From a virus: a stretch of DNA of 38,619 bases. Below the pieces are notes generated by a model. It did no database searches. It saw only the letters and a program-made list of their open reading frames with translations, and was not told where the DNA came from. Location of the stretch: positions 1 to 38,619 of IMG/VR virus record IMGVR_UViG_3300043427_003377, one strand, 5' to 3'. Of the stretch, positions 23,685-31,203 are shown piece by piece (the first letter of the stretch is position 1; every line of letters starts with the position of its first letter). The position numbers and the translations under genes are program-made.

Positions 23685-24446
23685 TCAAACCTTCAGGGCG
23701 CTGCGCGTTTTTGTCATGTCAGCCCGTGTGTAGGGCTGGTAGTTCCGTCTCAACTGCGCGGGCATCGGCACCTCTTTGATCTCTGCCCCGGTCTCCGAAG
23801 CAACCTGCCGAGCCACGTCCATGAACGACGAGGTCGCTCCGGTTCCGACATTGTACACGCCTGAGCAGGATAGGTCAAAGAAACGCAGGTGGATATCGAT
23901 GACGGTTTCTACTGGGACAAAATCCCTACAAAAGTTCTCACTCCCCTCGAAGACCTCGATCACTCCTGAGGCGGCCTGCCTGCGGAAAAGGCTGTGTGGT
24001 GAGGGCTGATCCTTGTGGTCCTCGTGCGGACCGTAGACGTTGAAGTACCGAAAGAGCTGGACAGGGATCGTCCACGCATGACGCTCAACGTATTTCTCGA
24101 CAATAAACTTTGACAGGGCGTAGGGGTTTTGTGGGTTAGGCTTGTCCGTCTCGACGAAGGTTGAGGCCTTTGGTCCGTAAACGGCCGCCGAGGAAGCGAT
24201 CTGGATGGGGATGCCACGCTCATTGCAGGCCGCCAAGAGGCGCACAGAGGATATGACGTTCTGCTCAAGAAGCGCGTCCCAGTCCCGGCAGGCCGTACTG
24301 CTGATTGCGCCGAGGTGGATAACCCGCTCGATGCCGTCGAGGTTGGGTTCGCCGTAGCCCCACTCATGGCCAACGGCCCGAGGTCCGAGGGCCTTCATCA
24401 TATTCTGGCCGATGAAGCCGCGATGTCCGGTGATCAGAATAGCCAT
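23685..24446 (-). CDS. NAD-dependent sugar epimerase, HldD-like
   Basis: 253 aa from the ATG at 24446. Extended-SDR features: GHRGFIG (7-13) for NAD(P) binding, SSAAVYG, and the catalytic YALSK (Tyr109, Lys113). RYFNVYGPHEDHKDQ and FVPVETVIDIHLRF resemble ADP-L-glycero-D-manno-heptose 6-epimerase (HldD/RfaD) more than UDP-glucose epimerases. At 253 aa it is shorter than HldD (about 310). It would epimerise a nucleotide-activated heptose or hexose. It overlaps the HAD gene by 13 bases, at the 3' end of the sugar cassette. Confidence 0.8.
   Translation of the reverse strand: MAILITGHRGFIGQNMMKALGPRAVGHEWGYGEPNLDGIERVIHLGAISSTACRDWDALLEQNVISSVRLLAACNERGIPIQIASSAAVYGPKASTFVETDKPNPQNPYALSKFIVEKYVERHAWTIPVQLFRYFNVYGPHEDHKDQPSPHSLFRRQAASGVIEVFEGSENFCRDFVPVETVIDIHLRFFDLSCSGVYNVGTGATSSFMDVARQVASETGAEIKEVPMPAQLRRNYQPYTRADMTKTRSALKV
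24378..24391 (+). repeat. Heptamer repeat, 2 units, antisense to the gene
   Basis: CCGAGGT, CCGAGGG within the epimerase gene, encoding the ALGPRAVG segment after the first beta-alpha unit. Confidence 0.6.
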
Positions 24447-24715
24447 TGAGCTTTGTCGTCCACCCATATGTCGTAGGAAGGCTTTCCCATCCAAAGGTGG
24501 TGGTACTTACAGCCCCACTGGTCCAGTTGCCTTTTCGTCAGCTCTGACCAGTCGGTGCCAGACGACATGCCCCGGGCTGTCCAGTAGACGATCTCGCACC
24601 CCTGATCATAGAGCGCGTTGATCTTGGCGATCCGGTCGGCATACGGCTGGGCTTCTGGGTAGGAGCTTGCTGTCTGGGTACAGATTGTACCGTCGATGTC
24701 AACGACGTACCTCAA
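24434..24715 (-). CDS. HAD-superfamily phosphatase, small
   Basis: 93 aa from a TTG at 24715 that overlaps the upstream TGA. The nucleophile motif is DIDGT (6-10); IVYWTARG gives motif II; a lysine in GKPSYD and a DD in WVDDKA complete a minimal HAD without cap domain. Close to short HAD enzymes found beside nucleotidyltransferases in capsule and phage sugar clusters. It may remove the phosphate at C7 or C1 of a sugar bisphosphate, filling the GmhB step; the substrate is inference. An upstream extension of the frame is antisense noise. Confidence 0.75.
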   Translation of the reverse strand: MRYVVDIDGTICTQTASSYPEAQPYADRIAKINALYDQGCEIVYWTARGMSSGTDWSELTKRQLDQWGCKYHHLWMGKPSYDIWVDDKAQWLF

Positions 24716-25125
24716 CGAGAAACCCGGCTCCGCTGCAAGGTGGAAGACAGGTCGTGGCGGCGGCGGTTGTAGTGTATCAGCACACCAAGTCTCGCGCACA
24801 GCTCTTTGCCCGTGAAGTCCTTGCCTTCGTACTCTTCGCCGATAATGCGGACCGTTGGGCAAAGGAGCGCAATCAGCCGCTCAAGTTCTGCCTCGGTCTG
24901 ATACGGAATGATGCGGCCCACATGTCGTACCGCACTGAGCTGGATGTACCGCTCGGAAAGAGGCTGGAGAGGCTTTGACTTCTCCGGCCGCTCAAGGCTT
25001 GGATCGACGTGCAGCGCGCAGACAAGCACGTCACACAGGGACGCGGCCTCTTCGAGCATGGCGATATGCCCCGCGTGCAACATGTCAAAGGCGGACGCCG
25101 TGAAGCCGACAAGTTTCATGTTCAT
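24712..25125 (-). CDS. Nucleotidyltransferase (cytidylyltransferase-like)
   Basis: 137 aa. The GFTASAFDMLHAGHIAML start (residues 7-24) holds the HxGH signature of the TagD/RfaE2 fold. CALHVDPSLERPEKSKPLQ, SERYIQLSAV, IIGEEYEGKDFTGKEL and the YNRRRHDLSST ending match phage and marine bacterial adenylyl/cytidylyltransferases. It would join CTP or ATP to a sugar or polyol phosphate. Starts with an ATGA overlap with the kinase stop. It is distinct from the second transferase at 26025, so two activated substrates may be made. Confidence 0.82.
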   Translation of the reverse strand: MNMKLVGFTASAFDMLHAGHIAMLEEAASLCDVLVCALHVDPSLERPEKSKPLQPLSERYIQLSAVRHVGRIIPYQTEAELERLIALLCPTVRIIGEEYEGKDFTGKELCARLGVLIHYNRRRHDLSSTLQRSRVSR

Positions 25126-25835
25126 TTCACCGCGTAGACGCCCGGGCGGCTACAGGCCATGGCGGCGTAGTAGTTTGCGGCGTTGAGCGCCCCGGCCATG
25201 TCCTTGTACTCCGTGCGGTGGTAGGCCAGCGCGGCCAAGAAAGTGTCTCCCGCCCCGCACACATCGACCACGTCGATCTTTGGGGCGGGATAGTTCTCGC
25301 CCTTGTACCAGCATCCGCCCGCCCCGCAGGTCACGACCAGATCGTCAGGCTCGCTCTTGAGCTTGCCGTGCTCAAGGCTGTTGATCTTGTAGGTGGGACC
25401 AGACAGAGGTTTCAGGTCCGTCTTTTTGGTGTCCACGAACATCGGACCGTTGTACCGCTGGATCAGGCCGTAAAGGTTGTCTTGCGTGATGAAGCCCTTG
25501 TCGTAGTCCGACACCACAATAGCGTCGAACTTGGCATAGAACTCAGGAATAGCCAGTTGGTAAGGCCTGCTCCGAACGTCTTGGTCAACCCGCAAGAGCT
25601 GGGTCACGCCATCCTCGCCGTAGAACCGCATCTTCTTTGAATACGGTTCGTCAGGGAAGTGGCTCACCACATCGCAAAAGGCGCGGAGGTTCTCGGCCAC
25701 ATTGGCCGCCATGCCAAGAGAGCGGCGCGTCCCCGTCTGCCGCAGGAGCGTGGCCCCCGCTTCTGGGTTCTTCCGCTCCGTCGTGCCGTGGACGTAGATG
25801 TCTTCGCAGACGTCGCCTATGACAAGAACCATCAT
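25122..25835 (-). CDS. HldE-N-like heptose-phosphate kinase (PfkB family)
   Basis: 237 aa. Ribokinase fold with GMAANVAENL (41-50), VSDYDKGF (108-115) and the GAGDTF anion hole (194-199, catalytic Asp197). These match the kinase half of HldE, which phosphorylates D-glycero-D-manno-heptose 7-phosphate at C1. It is somewhat shorter than that domain (about 310 aa). In E. coli kinase and nucleotidyltransferase are fused; here they are separate genes with a cupin gene between. ATGA coupled to the cupin gene; the open frame upstream is not used. Confidence 0.82.
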   Translation of the reverse strand: MMVLVIGDVCEDIYVHGTTERKNPEAGATLLRQTGTRRSLGMAANVAENLRAFCDVVSHFPDEPYSKKMRFYGEDGVTQLLRVDQDVRSRPYQLAIPEFYAKFDAIVVSDYDKGFITQDNLYGLIQRYNGPMFVDTKKTDLKPLSGPTYKINSLEHGKLKSEPDDLVVTCGAGGCWYKGENYPAPKIDVVDVCGAGDTFLAALAYHRTEYKDMAGALNAANYYAAMACSRPGVYAVK

Positions 25836-26179
25836 GTCTGGCTGTCTCCCGACAGGACGCGGTAGTTGTCGGCGGCCGTGTCCCGGCTCGAGACTTCGAT
25901 GATGACGCCCGGGCCAGAGATGCAGTGCAACTGGTGGGGCAGGAGCGGGCGGTTGCGCCACGTGTCTTGGGGATAGAGCCTACGCGAGGAGTACGTGGCC
26001 GTCGCCGTATCGATGGTCGTCAGCTCAAAGACGCCCTGCAGGACGTACCACGTTTCGTCCTTGTCTACATGGAAGTGCATCGAGAACTTCTTGTCCTGCT
26101 CGAAGCACAGAAATTTCCCACAGTAGGTCTCCGTCGAGGCAAAGATTTCCTCGTGCCCCCAGCCCTTCTCCACGCGCAT
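25832..26179 (-). CDS. Cupin, mannose-6-phosphate isomerase type II-like
   Basis: 115 aa. GWGHEEIF, FSMHFHVDKDETWYVLQGV and GPGVIIEVSS form a single cupin barrel with the HxH...E metal ligands (about His35/His37/Glu41). Small cupins of this kind sit beside sugar nucleotidyltransferases. It could isomerise or epimerise a sugar phosphate. The gene overlaps the 3' end of the upstream nucleotidyltransferase by 148 bases in another frame. Confidence 0.78.
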   Translation of the reverse strand: MRVEKGWGHEEIFASTETYCGKFLCFEQDKKFSMHFHVDKDETWYVLQGVFELTTIDTATATYSSRRLYPQDTWRNRPLLPHQLHCISGPGVIIEVSSRDTAADNYRVLSGDSQT

Positions 26180-26552
26180 GTTCGATAATCCTTGTTGTCG
26201 ACTTGTTGACAGTATAGGGGATTATCACAACCTTTGCCAAGTCTCTTCCGACAACATCTTCTTCGGCATAGTCGCCGCCCTTGGTGATGATGTCGGGCTG
26301 GAGATTGCGGATCAGCTCGTAGGGCGTGTCCTCGTCAAAGATCACAACCTCGTCCACGCAGGCCAGCGCCCGCAGGATTTCGGCTCGGTCTTCTTGGGAG
26401 TTGATCGGTCGGTCAGCGCCCTTGAGGCGGCGCACGGAGGCGTCAGAGTTTATGCCGACGATCAACTTCGAGCCAAGGGCGCGTGACGCCTGCAGGTATC
26501 GGATGTGGCCAACGTGCAGGATGTCAAAGCAGCCGTTGGTAAAGACTAGCAT
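26025..26552 (-). CDS. HldE-C-like ADP-heptose synthase (nucleotidyltransferase)
   Basis: 175 aa. FTNGCFDILHVGHIRYL (4-20) carries the HxGH signature; LIVGINSDASVRRLKG, INSQEDRAEILRALACVD, DEDTPYELI, ITKGGDY and STTRII are near-diagnostic of the RfaE2/HldE C-terminal domain, which makes ADP-heptose from heptose 1-phosphate and ATP. Homology ends near residue 130. The last 45 residues run out of frame over the cupin gene and look like read-through of a lost stop. Start overlaps the methyltransferase stop by seven bases. Confidence 0.88.
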   Translation of the reverse strand: MLVFTNGCFDILHVGHIRYLQASRALGSKLIVGINSDASVRRLKGADRPINSQEDRAEILRALACVDEVVIFDEDTPYELIRNLQPDIITKGGDYAEEDVVGRDLAKVVIIPYTVNKSTTRIIEHARGEGLGARGNLCLDGDLLWEISVLRAGQEVLDALPCRQGRNVVRPAGRL

Positions 26553-27118
26553 GTGCGCTGCACCACGACCTGATAGCCCGTCGGCGATTCGAGAACCTTC
26601 AGGCGGTTCCAGTTGCAGGCGATGAAGGCATCGACCGCCTGCTTCGGGCTGTCGTGGATGCTCTCGCCGTATCGCCAGCTCACCGCGTCATCAAAGACCA
26701 TGACGCCGCCGATGTTCAAGAGTTCGAAGCCCAGAGCCGCATCAAGCAGCACGTCCTTGGCGAAGTGTGAGCCATCGACGTAGATCAGGTCTGCTTTCAC
26801 GCCGCGCTGGCGCAGCGCGATGAGGCCGTCGAGCGACGTCATGTCGATATGCTCAACCTCGGGAAACTGCGGCAGGATGCTGGTGAATGTCTCGCGGGCC
26901 GAGGCCACAGTGCCGTCGGTCAGGTTCTCCGACTGCAGGAACGGGTCGATGGCGTAGTGCTTGTAGGCTCCCGAGCCTCGGAGCATGGCCGTGAGGTTGA
27001 ATGTCGTCTCGCCCTCGAAACAGCCGATCTCAATGACCGTGTTCGGGACGAGGACTTCGTTAAAGATGCGGGAGAGCGTGGTCTTGATGTGGTCGTGGAA
27101 GACGACGGAGAAGCTCAC
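26546..27118 (-). CDS. Class I SAM-dependent methyltransferase
   Basis: 190 aa. VIEIGCFEGETTFNL (28-42) is SAM-binding motif I; YAIDPF, IDMTSLDG and DLIYVDGSHFAKDVLLD follow, with GGVMVFDDA, typical of Methyltransf_24-type sugar or small-molecule methyltransferases. It may methylate the sugar made by neighbouring genes, but the acceptor is unknown. Overlaps both neighbours slightly. Confidence 0.85.
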   Translation of the reverse strand: MSFSVVFHDHIKTTLSRIFNEVLVPNTVIEIGCFEGETTFNLTAMLRGSGAYKHYAIDPFLQSENLTDGTVASARETFTSILPQFPEVEHIDMTSLDGLIALRQRGVKADLIYVDGSHFAKDVLLDAALGFELLNIGGVMVFDDAVSWRYGESIHDSPKQAVDAFIACNWNRLKVLESPTGYQVVVQRTC

Positions 27119-27807
27119 GTTTCAAGCCTATCGTTGCGGACGGTGCTGCGGCCCTCTTTCGGTCTGCCGAGGATCGTCGTTTCAGCGTCCTTCACGTCGT
27201 AGGCGTAGAGGCCCATCTGGTGCATCGGGAAGAGGTCAGCCCGAAGCAGAATATCCAGAGGCCCGCTGATGCCGTAACGCAGGACGTGGGCCAGCATATT
27301 CTTCGCCACAGCCGGGTCAATGGCGTAGGCGTGCGCCCGGCAGATAAAGTGGTAGTTCGGCCCCTCGCTGGCGTGCGGAGGCGTGGGCAGAACCTGCCAG
27401 CCTTGGTTGGCCTGCTCGTTGCTGCCCAGATAGCAGATCGAATTGAAGAGCGCGTGCTGCGTGTAGGGCTGAACCATGACCGCGTCATGCTCAAGGATGA
27501 CCAGCGGCTTGTCGTCGAGAACACACTTCTCCCACAGGCTGATGTGGCTGAGAGCGCAGGCCACCTCGCCTCGGGTCATGTAGTGGTCGGTCACCTTGAC
27601 CATGGCCGGGATGCCGCCGTGCGTTGCCGGAGGCTGAATGGGGTTCTGGATGCCGTCGTAGGCGTCCCAGTACATCCACGGCATGCCAGCCAGTTCGCAG
27701 CTCTCGGCGGCTCTCTTTGCCTTTACCTCGGATGGCTCGTGGCCTTTGACGCGGATGATGTGCGCTGCCGACACGCCGAGGTCATAGCTGAAGTTCAAAG
27801 AGCGCAA
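27115..27807 (-). CDS. Glycosyltransferase family 25 (LPS-type)
   Basis: 230 aa. GT25 signatures: AHIIRVKGHEPS at the N-terminus, the GEVACALSHISLW segment (80-92) and the LVILEHDAV donor/metal motif (102-110), then HAYAIDPAVAKNML. This family includes LPS galactosyltransferases (LOB1-like) and collagen-type protein glycosyltransferases. The acceptor here may be host LPS or a virion protein. ATGA coupled to the methyltransferase. Lies immediately downstream of an RCC1 fibre gene. Confidence 0.85.
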   Translation of the reverse strand: MRSLNFSYDLGVSAAHIIRVKGHEPSEVKAKRAAESCELAGMPWMYWDAYDGIQNPIQPPATHGGIPAMVKVTDHYMTRGEVACALSHISLWEKCVLDDKPLVILEHDAVMVQPYTQHALFNSICYLGSNEQANQGWQVLPTPPHASEGPNYHFICRAHAYAIDPAVAKNMLAHVLRYGISGPLDILLRADLFPMHQMGLYAYDVKDAETTILGRPKEGRSTVRNDRLET

Positions 27808-27810
27808 AGG

Positions 27811-29034
27811 TTATCCTTTGGTGATGGCGACAGTTTGTTTGCCTGCAGATGTCATTGACCAACTTGTTAGGGAGCCGACCTGAATAGGACTGGACTTGCT
27901 AACAACAGTATTATCACCGAGCCTGCCATCAATGTTGCTGCCCCATGTCCACAAGGTTCCATCTGTTTTCACAGATGTAGTGAAACTTGTCCCTGCTGCA
28001 ACTTGCGACCAGTTCGTCAAAGCTCCAATTTGAACAGGGCTGGAACGGGAAATAGTATTGTTCTGACCTAGCTGCCCTGAAGCATTGACGCCCCAAGCCC
28101 ATACGGTTCCGTCGGTTTTAATTGAAATAACATGTTCATCACCCGCAGAAACCTGAGACCAGTTTGTCAGAGAACCGATTTGAACGGGGCTGGAGCGGTT
28201 GATGACAGTGCCGTCGCCAAGTTGGCCCGCGTTGTTCCGCCCCCAAGACCAAAGAGTTCCGTCAGTTTTTACAGCAGCTGCATTGTTTGAAATGGCTGCA
28301 GAAACCTGAGACCAGTTTGTCAGAGAACCGATTTGAACGGGGCTAGAGCGGTTGATGACCGTGTTGTCTCCAACTTGGCCTTGAGCATTGCCACCCCACG
28401 CCCATAATGTCCCGTTGGTTTTAACCGCCGACGTTATGCCGCCTCCTGCGGAGACTTGACGCCAATCTGTTAAAGATCCAATTTGAACGGGGCTAGAGCG
28501 ACCAGCGGTAGTGTTGTCTCCAACAGTACCGCTACTATTGCTTCCCCAAGCCCACAAAGTGCCATTTGTTTTTATTGATGCGGTAACGCTATTCCCAATA
28601 GACACGCTATACCAGTCTGTTAACGCGCCGACTTGAACAGGGCTAGAACTAGAGATCACATTACCTTGACCTAGTAAGCCATTTGAGCCGAAACCCCAAA
28701 CCCATAATGTCCCATCAGCTTTTACAGACGCGGAGTTGCTGTTCGCCGCAGACACTTGCGCCCAGTTTGTTAAAGCCCCGATTTGAACAGGGCTGGAACG
28801 GTTGATGACGGTGCCGTCGCCAAGCTGGCCTTGTCCATTGTAGCCCCAAGCATACAACTCCCGAGGCGACACCGGCTTCGGCCACCCGTCAACCTTCTCG
28901 TATGTCAAGACATCCGCCAGCGTCCAGACGCCAGACGCGCTACCACCTTCCCCGGCGAGCGGGCCAGACGTCGCTGGCCCCGTCACCGTCGGGGGTGTCT
29001 TTCGGATAAGGCCGCCGGGGTAGCGTTCTGACAT
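27811..29034 (-). CDS. RCC1-repeat tail protein 1 (seven repeats)
   Basis: 407 aa. A 55-residue N-terminal segment (SERYPGGLIRKTPPTVTGP, then VWTLADVL) resembles tail-protein attachment regions. Seven RCC1 repeats of about 50 aa follow, each with GTLWxWG, GQLGDGT, RSSPVQIG and LTNW, enough for one closed seven-bladed propeller. As the proteins lie among tail genes, a receptor-binding role is likely. DNA is more AT-rich than neighbours (about 48% GC in a sampled line at 28621, against about 62% at 30001). Paralogous to two more genes at 31203 and 32347. Confidence 0.8.
   Translation of the reverse strand: MSERYPGGLIRKTPPTVTGPATSGPLAGEGGSASGVWTLADVLTYEKVDGWPKPVSPRELYAWGYNGQGQLGDGTVINRSSPVQIGALTNWAQVSAANSNSASVKADGTLWVWGFGSNGLLGQGNVISSSSPVQVGALTDWYSVSIGNSVTASIKTNGTLWAWGSNSSGTVGDNTTAGRSSPVQIGSLTDWRQVSAGGGITSAVKTNGTLWAWGGNAQGQVGDNTVINRSSPVQIGSLTNWSQVSAAISNNAAAVKTDGTLWSWGRNNAGQLGDGTVINRSSPVQIGSLTNWSQVSAGDEHVISIKTDGTVWAWGVNASGQLGQNNTISRSSPVQIGALTNWSQVAAGTSFTTSVKTDGTLWTWGSNIDGRLGDNTVVSKSSPIQVGSLTSWSMTSAGKQTVAITKG
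28145..28344 (-). repeat. Direct DNA repeat inside RCC1 gene 1
   Basis: 47 identical bases at 28145-28191 and 28298-28344, 153 bp apart, which is exactly 51 codons. It is the most exact of many near-copies across the three RCC1 genes. Confidence 0.8.
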
Positions 29035-29036
29035 CT

Positions 29037-29468
29037 TTACAGACCCAAGGCGTCCAGATCGTCATGCGTAGCGGCGGCGGTGATGGCCACGATGTTCGCA
29101 TCGCGCGTTGCCTTCGCCGCAGCCACAACCTCGGCGTCGTAGAAGTCGTCCGGGTTGTCGTTCACTTCCCGAGCCGCCTCGGCGTTCACGACCGCCGTGT
29201 AGGCAGCCTTCTGAGCCGAGATGAGCAGCTCCTGCCGCTCCTCAACGCTCACCGAGCGCGAACCCCAGACGATCTGCGCAGGCTCAACGTCGATGTCGAA
29301 GTGGTGGGTCGTGTAGATTTCGCGGCCCGGAACGATGTCAGGATGAACCTCGACCGCCGCACGCCAACCCGGCTCGACGGCCAGCTTGTCATCCGACGGC
29401 TTGTAGTCCCAAACGTCCGTGACTTGGCCGTTCTTGACGCGAATCCAGAAGCCCGTTTTCGTAGGCAT
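29037..29468 (-). CDS. Small tail-associated protein (possible fibre chaperone)
   Basis: 143 aa with a strong AAAGGAG site. Beta N-terminal half (FWIRVKNGQVTDVWD, IYTTHHFDIDVEP) and an Ala-rich helical C-terminal half. Small proteins beside fibre genes often act as assembly chaperones or caps, but no family is certain. Its 5' 80 bases lie under the out-of-frame end of the sulfotransferase fusion. Confidence 0.55.
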   Translation of the reverse strand: MPTKTGFWIRVKNGQVTDVWDYKPSDDKLAVEPGWRAAVEVHPDIVPGREIYTTHHFDIDVEPAQIVWGSRSVSVEERQELLISAQKAAYTAVVNAEAAREVNDNPDDFYDAEVVAAAKATRDANIVAITAAATHDDLDALGL

Positions 29469-31203
29469 GCTGAAGCTCCTTTTTCAATTCCCCAAAGACT
29501 GTCGTCCAGTCCCCATGTCCAGTTTGACGGAACAGACGCACGCTGTCATACCACTCCGTCTTCGAACCCGGCTTTGCCCAAAGATAATACGGCAAGACAG
29601 GTATAACAATCCATGTTGGAACGCCCATGGCTCCAGCCAAATGCGCCACCGATGTGCACGACGTTATCACAAGATCGCAGGATGCAACAGCCTCCGCTGT
29701 GTCAGCCCACGAAGAAAGGTTCATCTCGCGAACCCACGCGGGCCGATGCTCAGCGCCAAGGTCACGCTGCAGGCTGACGTACTCGACATCCAGCCCCTTC
29801 ACCGCGTTGAAGAGATACTGCGGCGGGAACAGGCGGTGCTGCTCATGCTCAAACTGCGGGTTGCCCTGCCAGCGCAGGCCGATGCGCAGCTTGCGGCCAC
29901 GCTCAACCTCGGGCCGCTTCATGTAGGCCGACCCGTCGATGTCCTTGTACTGCCAGTCAAGCGGCAGGCTGGCGGTCATGCTGGGCACCCAGAAGTCATG
30001 CACAACGCCAAAGGCAGCCTCGTGCTGAATGACCATGTCCACGCCCTCGACCTGCCGCATGGCCAGCGCCAGCGGCCCGGAGCAGGCCACGATCACCTGA
30101 TTGCCGAGCTTCTTCAGTTCGCGGGCGAACCGTGCGCCGTGAATCTGGTCGCCGAGGCCAGCCTCCAAATTGAGGAGAGCCGTGCCCACCTGCTTGCCGT
30201 CCCAGATCGGCGTCGGCACGCTGGGCTTCTCGTTGCCGAAGACCTTCTCAATCCTGCCGCGCTCCAAGAGCATCATGCCGTCTTTTAGGTGCCCCTTGCG
30301 CAAGACGTACCAGCCACGGTTAAAGGCGGCGCGGTGGTTCTTCGGCTCCTTGATGGCCAGCTCGTTGGCGATCTTCTCGCCCTCGGCGAAGTTGCCCATG
30401 ACCCCGGCGGCAAGCTGCATGTCCAAGGGGTGGATCGGCTTGTTCGACGTCTTCTCGCCACGCCAGAAGCGGGGCTGCACGAACTGGTCGTGCATGTGCT
30501 CCAGCACATCCTCGGAGTTGTCATCGTGCCGCTTGGCGAGCTTCGGTGCCACCGTGTGCAGGCCCGGCACCTGCCAGATTTCCTCGTCACGCTCCTTGGG
30601 TGCCGTCTCGTCCAGATGGTTCAGATCGTAGTCAAAGTCCGACAGGCCCAAGAACTTGTGGATGCGATCCAACTGCGCTTTCGGATCGGCGACCAAGTCT
30701 TCGTACTCGACAAAGAGGAAGCAATCAGGGTCTGCCGTGTAGCCAGACAGAAGCACCTGATAGGACTTCTTCAGGTGGTCGATCAGGTCGCTGTTGCGGA
30801 GGAAGTCTTCCAGATCGTTGGGCCGCGCAACCCGGACGAAGGATGCGGCGCAGTCCTCGACGTTGCGGACGGTGGCGATGATCTTGGGCTTGCGGCCCAG
30901 AAGATCGTTGAGCACGGCCACCGACGATGCCTCGGCCCAATTCCGCGCCTTGTCGATCACGATGGGCTTCTGGATGTGGGCGTACTTCGCCTCCATGATC
31001 CCGCGCAGGACGCGCTTGATCTGCTCGCCGTCGGGGGCTGCCTGCTCGGCCATGCTCCCCTGCCACGCCTTGAACGTGTTGAACATCACCTCGCCCATGC
31101 CGCTGGTGGGGCTGGCGTGGATGTCTGGGTGCTGGTTCAACAGGGCGGACAGAACCGTGCTGCCGGAGCGGGGTAGGCCAGCGAGGAAGTGGATTTGGGG
31201 CAT
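29389..31203 (-). CDS. Sulfotransferase-TPR-GT9 fusion
   Basis: 604 aa from the ATG at 31203 (TAATG overlap). Residues 1-240: sulfotransferase with the PAPS loop FLAGLPRSGSTVLSAL (6-21), ATVRNVEDCAASF (110-122) and VEYEDLVADP. Residues 263-318: a TPR-like helical pair. Residues 335-590: a GT9/heptosyltransferase-like domain with LNLEAGLGDQIHGARFA (345-360), RIGLRWQGNPQFEHE and DLVITSCTSVAHLAGAMG. It could add both a sulfate and a heptose or related sugar. TPR-GT9 proteins include protein glycosyltransferases. It lies between two RCC1 fibre genes, and its 3' end overlaps the next gene by 80 bases. Confidence 0.85.
   Translation of the reverse strand: MPQIHFLAGLPRSGSTVLSALLNQHPDIHASPTSGMGEVMFNTFKAWQGSMAEQAAPDGEQIKRVLRGIMEAKYAHIQKPIVIDKARNWAEASSVAVLNDLLGRKPKIIATVRNVEDCAASFVRVARPNDLEDFLRNSDLIDHLKKSYQVLLSGYTADPDCFLFVEYEDLVADPKAQLDRIHKFLGLSDFDYDLNHLDETAPKERDEEIWQVPGLHTVAPKLAKRHDDNSEDVLEHMHDQFVQPRFWRGEKTSNKPIHPLDMQLAAGVMGNFAEGEKIANELAIKEPKNHRAAFNRGWYVLRKGHLKDGMMLLERGRIEKVFGNEKPSVPTPIWDGKQVGTALLNLEAGLGDQIHGARFARELKKLGNQVIVACSGPLALAMRQVEGVDMVIQHEAAFGVVHDFWVPSMTASLPLDWQYKDIDGSAYMKRPEVERGRKLRIGLRWQGNPQFEHEQHRLFPPQYLFNAVKGLDVEYVSLQRDLGAEHRPAWVREMNLSSWADTAEAVASCDLVITSCTSVAHLAGAMGVPTWIVIPVLPYYLWAKPGSKTEWYDSVRLFRQTGHGDWTTVFGELKKELQHAYENGLLDSRQERPSHGRLGLQAVG

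Noticed and set aside
26025-26179. Programmed frameshift joining the HldE-C-like gene to the cupin
   Set aside because: No slippery heptamer or downstream structure was found, and the cupin has its own conserved N-terminus and ATG.
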